Shown piece by piece: positions 56,800 through 64,000 of a stretch of DNA of 64,000 nt. Numbering within the stretch: the stretch's first letter is position 1; each line of letters opens with the position of its first letter. Made by a program: the position numbers and the translations under genes. Source of the stretch: Delphinus delphis (taxonomy: Eukaryota > Chordata > Mammalia > Artiodactyla > Delphinidae); the NCBI RefSeq assembly GCF_949987515.2, contig NC_082697.1:23939730-24003729 (forward strand), read 5' to 3'. The notes under the pieces are model-generated. The model was given only the letters and a program-made list of their open reading frames with translations, made no database searches and was not told where the DNA came from.

Positions 56800-57370
56800 T
56801 AGCCAGTAAATAGCTAATGAGTGCCTACTGTGTACCAGGCACTGTTCAGTGTTTAAAGGATATAATTAATAAGGTGGCCATATAATTTATCATCTAAATT
56901 AGGAACTTGAGAGTAAAGGGGGTTACTGTTAATAACTATTAATTAACTGTTAATAACTAAAAGTGAATGAATAAGTAACTGTTGATACATGGGATGTGCT
57001 CTGAAGAAGTAACAAGATGTTCTGATAAGGGTGACCTCACCTTAGATAAGAAGATTGGAGAAGGCCTTTTGGGGCATGTAACACTTAAGATTACATTGAA
57101 AATTGAGAAGTTGGTTTATGTGAAGAGTGCGGAAGAACTGTTCTAGGCAGAGAGAACAACATGTGCAAAGGCCTTGAGGTGAGAAGTGCGTTTGTGTGCC
57201 TAAGAAAGTAAAAAAAATGCCACTGAGGCTGAATCCTTGTTATTGAAGGAGAAAGTAGTGTGAGTTGAGGTTAGAGAGATAAGGCAAGGACCACGTCTGG
57301 GCTGTCAATAGCAGCCACAAGCCATTTACATGATCTGATGTCCATTTCAAGAACAATACTCTTTCCACCT
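56800..57370. repeat. Ancient interspersed repeat, same unassigned family as 3275-3890
   Basis: Begins with 'gagtgcctactgtgtaccag' and continues with 'ggcagagagaacaacatgtg', 'caaaggccttgaggtgaga' and 'ggcaaggaccacgtctgggc', matching the order of the copy near 3.3-3.9 kb. Confidence 0.5.
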
Positions 57371-58450
57371 AGAATGTCTTAGCAAGTTTAGTGTATTAAT
57401 AGTTCTTTCCCTTTAGTGGAAACCCTCAAGATCTGTATTCTCTTTTCTCTTTTCTTCCTGACTCCCATAGGCAACTTAGAACATCTTGTAGCCCCTGGTG
57501 ATTGGTCACTTAATTGGTAGTATATTTGTTCCCTATTACCAAGCTACCTGCCGGGTTAAAATACTTAATATTTTATCTATTTATCTAGCTGACCTAGATC
57601 AGTGACAAGACAGAGGAAACTGCTGTGCCCTCATTGGCTTCCTTCTTTATCATCTTGCTCTGTAAAACATTAAGTTAAGGAACAAGGTGAACGCACCCTT
57701 TCAAAATTTCAGCCACAGGCTAGCTATACTTTTATCTTCCCACAAGGTGGTGCTGTCTTCCAGAGTAACAGTAGTCAAAGTTTGGGATTAAACACAAGGA
57801 GGCATCCCAAAACTTGTTTCAGAGACCTTTTTATCAAGTGAGATTTAAATTGCCTCTAACTTTAGAGTCTACTCAATTGGAACACTTTTAGTGACATTAC
57901 CTACCAGGCTATTGTGAGGTTCAAATGAAATACAATTTTGTAAGCATTAAAAACCCTATACAAAATGTTGGTCTTTATCGTAAGATGTCTCAGAGGTAGA
58001 TTAGTAGCAACCTGTCTACTCTTCATTGCATGAATTTCTCTGCTGCATATCTATTTATACTGCAGTCATTGAAAGGGAAATGATATTTTGCTTACAAATA
58101 TCACAGTGTCCCCATGCCATCCTATGTTCTTTCTCCATTAAACCTACTCGTATTTCTTATTTCTGATCATAAATTCCCAAAACGTAATCTAGGATTTTGA
58201 GACTTTCTGAGAATATTTTCTTCCTACACACACACATTCAAGGTGAGTTGGTTGAAAATAAATATTCAGAGTTCCAAGCACTCTGCTGATGCCATACATC
58301 ATTAACGATTGTCTGTCTGCTGTATTGTGAGAATTGGTTATGTTCTCCCTGTGCTTCATGTAAGTGAACCTGCTCAGGTGAGGTTGAAGAAAGACCTGTA
58401 TAGTATTGAACTCACCCTTTTTGTGGTGGTAAACTTACCGTAATTCTTCA
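57371..58450. other. Intron 4 stretch without a recognised feature
   Basis: Unique-looking sequence. A partial CTCF-like match (ccacaaggtggtgctg at about 57741) has two mismatches to the consensus and is not called. No exon-like segment. Confidence 0.45.
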
Positions 58451-58465
58451 AAAACACATAAAACT

Positions 58466-58669
58466 GGGCTTCCCTGGTGGCGCAGTGGCTGAGAGTCTGC
58501 CTGCCGATGCAGGGGACACGGGTTTGTACCCCGGTCTAGGAAGATCCCACATGCTGCAGAGCGGCTGGGCCTGTGAGCCATGGCCGCTGAGCCTGCGCGT
58601 CTGGAGCCTGTTGCTCCGCAACGGGAGAGGCCACAACAGTGAGAGGCCCACATACTGCAAAAAAAAAAA
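58466..58669 (+). mobile_element. Young CHR SINE, sense, near an exon acceptor
   Basis: Head 'gggcttccctggtggcgcag', A tail. Exact target duplication aaaacacataaaact at 58451 and 58670. The A tail ends 97 bp upstream of NCOA6 coding exon 3. Confidence 0.95.
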
Positions 58670-58766
58670 AAAACACATAAAACTAAAGCTCTCGCATATC
58701 TGTTTTTAAACGAAATTTGCATCTTATTCTGATGATTTCCTTTTTTAACCTACCTATCATTTTCAG

Positions 58767-58889
58767 GGGAAGGTGCTATCAACCTTGCTTTGGCTCAGAA
58801 CCGAAGCCAAGATGTGAGAATGAATGGACCCATGGGAGCCGGAAATTCAGTTAGGATAGAGGCGGGATTTCCCATGGCCGGTGGTCCAG
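58767..58889 (+). CDS. NCOA6: NCOA6 coding exon 3 (residues 131-171)
   Basis: The acceptor is atcattttcag|gggaagg (AG at 58765-58766) and the donor gtccag|gtgagatc (GT at 58890). The 123-nt exon completes Gly-131 and encodes EGAINLALAQNRSQDVRMNG and then PMGAGNSVRIEAGFPMAGGP, with the final base starting the next Gly codon. It matches NCOA6 directly after the preceding exon. The next exon, expected to begin with the GIIRMNN-type sequence, is not found in the remaining 5.1 kb. Confidence 0.95.
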
Positions 58890-59799
58890 GTGAGATCTAC
58901 TCAATTGTATGACATTTTACTAGTTTCCTTTTTTGGCTTTATTTGCTAGTGTATGATCATTTGGGTCCTGCAAGATAGGTGGGGGTTCCTGACACATTTC
59001 TGTTTATTGGTTCAGGAAAGCAAGACGTGAATCTATACTCTCAGGAGGCTAGAATCACAGAGCATGGAGCATATACAGTCTTTGTGATCTTTTGGGCTTA
59101 TGCTTAAGGGTAGATGAGCCCTGAACCATGCAGCAAACATTTATTGAGTTTTCATTGTATGACAGGACCTATGCTAAGTGTTGAAAGCAGAACTGAATAA
59201 AACATCTTCTACCCTGAGGGTGTTTATAGCATAGTGTAGCTTTCCAACTCCCACCTTTCTCTGTGACTGAGAATCTGTGAGCTGAGAGTTCTTGCATGCT
59301 TATGTGTAATCTGCAGAAGTATGTGGAATATTGTGTTTTTATCTCTTCAGAATTTGAGAGAGTTATAAATTTTTTGCTAACTTTTTAGCAGTCCTGAAAT
59401 TTCTTAGGGATTGAACTCAATATTCTGTGAGTCACAGAATATTAGAATTGAGTTGGCTCTCTCATTTGAAGCTAAGGAACCTGTGGAGTTCACAGAAAGG
59501 AAGCAATTTGCCCTGGGTCAAGTAGCAGTGGGCTAATATCACAGCTCTAACTCCCCAGGTCAGTGCTATTTTCACAGCACTAGTGGCTTTCAAACTTTTT
59601 CTGCTGCAGGATCTTTTATTCAAATAAGCCAGAAAAGCACAGCTGCTATGGTTGAAGGAGAGTAAGTACCTGAAACTATACCCAATAATTCACCTCCCCA
59701 TCTACCACAGTAGCTCTTGAAGAAATGCAGCAGAATAGAGAAGCTCAATTTATAAAGCCATTTTTCTGAACTGTAGCTGAAGACTTGGCCATATAGAAT

Positions 59800-59905
59800 T
59801 GGAACTAGGTTTTTATCCTGGCACTGCCATTTAGTGTTTACCTCAAGCTAGTCAGTGTAACTCTCCAGGCAACAGTTTCTTCACCTATAAAATGAGATAG
59901 TAGTG
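59800..59905 (+). repeat. MIR fragment, sense
   Basis: Reads 'cctggcactgccatttagtg' and 'cagtttcttcacctataaaa'. The surrounding intron sequence 58900-60980 shows no other feature that I can name beyond short MIR-like pieces near 59120 and 59950 (agcaaacatttattgagttt). Confidence 0.6.
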
Positions 59906-60984
59906 CCTATAATCTTTTGAGCTCATGCTTAAAGATGGATGAGCCCTGAGCCATATAGCAAACATTTACTGAGTTCCTGTTATGTGTCAGGGCCTGTGTT
60001 GTTGGGCTGTTTTGGAGTACTATATAGTAAATATAAAATAACCAACCTGGAACCTATAGTAGGGAGTTAAAAGATATAGTTCTCCATAGAAGTCTGAGCA
60101 TTTGGTGTTAAGGCAGCTTGATGAGAGATTATAGGTGACGCTGTTGCCACTACTGAAGAACCAGGACCAGAAGAAGAGTGGGCAGAGTTTAGCCAAGTTG
60201 CATATAGTTAGTGAAAGAAAGACTAGACCTAGGATGAGACTCAGGAAATCTGGGTTCTGGTCTCAATTTCTGGCCAGATGTCTTAATATTTACTAGCCTT
60301 AGTTAGCTGTAAACATATTTAATTATGTCCTAGAAACAATGTTATAGATCTCTTCCAGCCTTAAAACATTAGGACTCTTAAAACAATATCAACACACTAA
60401 TTGCAAGCTCTCCTAGTATCTGGCAAATAGCAGGCATATTTACTAAGCATCTCTGAAAAGTGAGTGTAAATTTTAGTGATGTGTAGGTAGTTCATTATCA
60501 ACATAGGAAACTTAGAAGCTTTAGGTTGAAATTAGGTTAGACTGGTATTTAATGAAGGACACTATGATAATATATACAGTGTAAAGTTTCAGGAAAAATC
60601 AATTAGTAATGATCTGTAGTCACAGTAACATTTTAACCCCTAGGTGTCTTTCTTTACTGCCAAGCATACTTTAAGAATGTTTTTTTTCTGTTGTCCATTG
60701 GGATAGTGGATGCAAACAAAATTTAACATTTGGTTAAACAGATAAATTTTTCAAGGGAAAGAGACCTTAACTAACCTCTAAAACAATAATAAATAACTTT
60801 GGAATTGTGTATCTAGAATGTCTTACACTAAATTATTCTTAATGCCATTTTCTTCTCTTAGCATTGGCAACAGAAAGTTGACTGATAAGCAGGAGTCTTT
60901 CGTAATGAAAACCGAATCCGTAGCCTATTTTCTTTTCATAGCCTCATAGAATCCCAAGATTAGTGATTATACCATACTAGTCAT

Positions 60985-61205
60985 TTAGTCATGTGTCACT
61001 ATTGATGTTTTGAACTGATAATTCTTTCCTGTGGGGAGCTGTCCTATGCACTGTAGGATGTTCAGCAGCATCCCTGGCCTCCTATCAGGTGCCAGTAGCA
61101 CCACCACCTTTTTCCCCCAGGTTTTTCCAACCAAAACTGTCTCCAGACATTTCCAAACACCCTTTGGGGGACGAAATTGCCCCCAGTTGTGAATCATGGC
61201 TCTAG
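60985..61205 (-). repeat. MER20 DNA transposon, antisense
   Basis: Reads 'gtgtcactattgatgttttg', 'gctgtcctatgcactgtagg', 'actgtctccagacatttcc' and 'gcccccagttgtgaatcatg'. It is nearly full length (about 220 bp). Confidence 0.82.
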
Positions 61206-61410
61206 TCCAGATTCCCACATAGTGCTGGAATGTATTCTATAGTATCTCTACTAAGCATGTAGCCAGCATGCACTTAAACATTTCTGAGGATAGGAAGCTG
61301 ATTGTAGACTAAGAAAACCTGTTTCTTCTTATCTCCTAAGAACTTTCTCACTGTCTAATTACCATCTTTGAAAAATGGGGTGGGGTTCCTCAGAAACAAA
61401 TCCATTCTTT

Positions 61411-61635
61411 ATTAATTAATTATTTTTATATACAGCAGGTTCTTATTAGTTATCTATTTTTTTTATACAGCAGGTTCATATTAGTCATCAGTTTTATACA
61501 CATCAGTGTATACATGTCAATCCCAATCTCCCAATTCATCACACCTCCACCCCCACCCCCCTGCCACTTTCCCCCCTTGGTATCCATACGTTTGTTCTCT
61601 ACATCTGTGTCTCAGTTTCTGCCCTGCAAACCGGT
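61411..61635 (-). mobile_element. Young L1 3' end, 5'-truncated, antisense
   Basis: T-rich start, two copies of 'tacagcaggttc' and then the L1 3' UTR (cagtgtatacatgtcaatcc, gtatccatacgtttgttctc). Target duplication agaaacaaatccattctt (61392) and agaaacaaatccattttt (61636). The low divergence suggests recent insertion. Confidence 0.92.
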
Positions 61636-61689
61636 AGAAACAAATCCATTTTTAACAGGTAAACATTTACCTAATTGCCCTCTCCCAAC

Positions 61690-63990
61690 TACAAAACACC
61701 TGAAAATGCTGGATGAAATATAACATTTAATGCACAGCTGAGCTTGTAAGACAGTAAGGGAAATCCCCAGGGCAAGAACGAAGTCAAAGAAGAAATTTGA
61801 ATAGCAGTAAACAAATGAGGAGATGCTGCAGGGGCTAAGAAATTTGAGTTTTAATGGCCAAGAGGGATAAAATTTGAAGCCTTGCCTTGGGTCCACATAA
61901 AGTAGTTAGAATTAGGAATCCTTCATGAAGCCAGGATTTTCAGTAAAAGGTAGATTAGAAAATTTTCACTCTCTGGCACAAGGAGACAAATGCAAAACTT
62001 GTCTCTCTTGGTCTGGGCTCTAGCTGAGGAGTGGGAGAAAGGGTGGTTGTAGAATTGTCTTCTCTATCCTTATGTATGTTGGACATCTAATGTATTATTG
62101 AAATGACCCAGGTACAGCTAAGCTAAGTTATTAAGTGGTCCTAAAGTGGTAATAATCGTTGAAGCTCTCACCCCAAACCACTGCAGATTTCTCATAAAGC
62201 CTACTCCAAATTCATAAAATTTAAATTAGAGTCCCTCCCTCCAGAATTCTAGATAATAGGAATATCAGCATGTTTAAAATTATGAAAATTCTAAGAAGAG
62301 GACAAGGCGCTATCAAAACACAAAGTGAATTTGGGGGAAAAACAGAACTTATAGAAATTTTAAAATTATTGAAGTGAATAACTTATTCAGCAAATTAGAC
62401 ACAGCTGAATTGGAAGATGATTTTGAAGAAATTACCCAGAATACAGCAGACAATAAATTAAGAGATGGAAATATGAAAGAGGTCAAGAGAAGTGAAGGAT
62501 AAGATGAAAAGTTGAATGTATATCTGAAAAGAGTTCCAGAAGAAGATAAAGAAATTGAGGAGGGACAATAGTGAAAGAGAGAATGGCTGAAATTTTTCCA
62601 GAATTGATGAAAGACATGAGCCCTCAGATTCAGAAGTCCAGTAATTCTGAGCCCTACAAATAAAAATAAATTCACATCTAGACACAAAATTGTAAAACTA
62701 CAGAGCGTGAAAAACAAAGAGAATGTTAAAAGCAACTCAGAATCAAAGACCAGTTATTTACAAAGGGAAGGTTATCAGACCCACAGCTAATTTCTCAGTG
62801 GCAACATTGGAAGCCATGAAATATTAGAATAATATTTTCAAAGTGATGAGAAAATTATTAACAGCCCAGAATTTTAAACAAAGCTATAGTATCAAGAGTA
62901 GTATGAATTAAAGACCTTTTTAAAGAGACTAAGAGAATTTACCATTAACAGACCCTTGCTAATTGAACTGCCCAAGGATGTACTTCAGGAAGAAGAAAAT
63001 TGAACCTAAGATGGAAGAATTAAGAGCTAAGAAGGAATGGTGAGCTAAATAATTGGTAAACATGGGGTAAATCTAAATAAGCGTTGACTTATTTAGTAAT
63101 AATGATGATCATATATGGTCTTTTGACATTAAGTCAGATATGTCTGTTGACATTTTTAAAATATCACTAAAATAATAGAATGTATAGCTTCTAAACTAGT
63201 AGTGGGGGGGTAGACAGGAAGGGCATGATGAAAACAATACAATAAAATTCAGGAAAAGTAGGAAAACAGCATAGAAAAAGAAGGGTAAAAAGCAGTGGTA
63301 TCATAAAATGATAAACCAGAATATACCAGTAATTAACAGTAAATGCAAATGAATTATAAGCACTGATAAAAAGAAAGTGATTAATAGATTGAATAATAAT
63401 CTCAGATTTAGTTATGTGCTCTTACAGGAATGATATAAAACATAAGGTCTCAGTTCATAGTTAAAAGGATAGAGAAAAATAGAGAAACCAGATGAATATT
63501 AACCAACAAAAAGGAGTATAACAATATTTTTATCAGATAAAAAGCATTACTGAGGATGAAAAGGACCACTGTATAATATAAAAAGAAGAATTCAGGAAGA
63601 TAGCTAAACTTTTGTGTTCTTAATAACCTAGCCTCAAAATATGTGAGGCAAAAATGGTCAGAATTCATATAGATAGCAAATCCTAGGGGAGATTTTAACA
63701 CACCTGGGTTAGTGATTGATGGATTGAGCAAAAACTAGTAAGGATAAAGAAAGTTTGAATAATATAATTAGAATAGTTTGATATAATGGATATATTCAGA
63801 AACCATACACTAAAAATTCAAGAATTCTTAATCTTTACAAGAGTAACATTTATATAAATTGACCATATGTTATTCCCACATCAGGTTTCAGTAAATACCA
63901 AATATTGGTAACACACAGATCATTTTCTCTGACCACAGTGCAATTAAGTCAAGTCAGTGGCCAAAAACAAAGAAGCAGAAGAAGAAGAAA
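61690..63990 (+). repeat. Old L1 5' portion (5'UTR/ORF1 into ORF2), sense
   Basis: A-rich sense sequence with old L1 landmarks: 'aatacagcagacaataaatt', 'gaaagacatgagccctcag', 'cagtggcaacattggaagcc', 'gaaaattattaacagcccag', and toward the end 'ctgaccacagtgcaattaag'. Frames are heavily broken. The family is an old L1M or HAL1-like element. Confidence 0.6.
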
Positions 63991-64000
63991 AAAAAAACTG

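Larger units (their letters stand above)
4645..64000 (+). other. NCOA6: NCOA6 gene, 5' part (continues past the window)
   Basis: NCOA6 (also called ASC-2, RAP250, TRBP, PRIP or AIB3) is a nuclear coactivator of about 2,060 residues. It binds liganded nuclear receptors through LxxLL motifs and is the defining subunit of the ASCOM histone H3K4 methyltransferase complexes with KMT2C/KMT2D. The window holds the promoter, non-coding exon 1, an inferred second 5'UTR exon and the first three coding exons. The inferred introns are 4876-43711, 43818-48849, 49132-52972, 53129-58766 and 58890 to beyond the window. The receptor-binding motifs and Gln-rich region lie in later exons outside the window. The gene looks intact so far: there are no frameshifts or stops, and every junction has GT/AG ends. 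Confidence 0.92.

Noticed and set aside
15093..58722. Many 60-138-codon open frames with peptides such as GHGSRAQPLRGMWDLP
   Set aside because: All are translations of CHR SINEs, repeated in copy after copy in different frames. They are not genes.
1..64000. CRISPR arrays, operons, phage or bacterial mobile elements
   Set aside because: Composition, repeats and spliced genes are all mammalian; no regularly spaced direct repeats with unique spacers occur.

Overview
The window is nuclear DNA of a mammal, almost certainly a cetacean and most likely a toothed whale. The evidence is about 34 tRNA-derived SINEs of the CHR type (shared by cetaceans, hippos and ruminants), including many young copies of the sub-type that dominates dolphin-like genomes. 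Around them lie general mammalian repeats: L1, L2, MIR, MER20, MER5-like, Tigger and MaLR LTRs. No bacterial, phage, plasmid or CRISPR features are present.

The window has one protein-coding locus, the 5' end of NCOA6 (nuclear receptor coactivator 6) on the + strand. Its CpG-island promoter and non-coding exon 1 lie at about 4.5-5.3 kb, with a splice donor after 4875. A 38.8-kb first intron follows. A second 5'UTR exon is inferred at 43712-43817. The exon carrying the start codon is 48850-49131, with the ATG at 48897. Two further coding exons lie at 52973-53128 and 58767-58889. Codon phases across all junctions are consistent and encode the first 171 residues. The rest of the gene lies beyond the right edge.

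Region by region: 1-4.5 kb is intergenic repeats. 4.5-5.4 kb is the CpG island. 5.4-43.7 kb is intron 1, filled with SINEs, old LINEs, two or three LTRs and DNA transposons. Between 33 and 43.4 kb lies a cluster of antisense L1s. One of these holds a 465-bp open copy of NDUFB11 (a complex I subunit) as an intronless antisense retrocopy; another was split by a 1.8-kb composite insertion that looks like an L1 3' transduction. 43.7-64 kb holds the NCOA6 exons with shorter introns of the same repeat composition, ending in an old sense-strand L1.

No undescribed defence, biosynthetic or mobile system was found. The observations most worth testing are the open NDUFB11 retrocopy (an X-to-autosome candidate), the composite L1 insertion, and a chain of upstream ORFs before the NCOA6 start, the last of which stops 8 nt short of the start codon. 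Repeat family names were assigned by eye from remembered consensus sequences and should be read as class-level calls.
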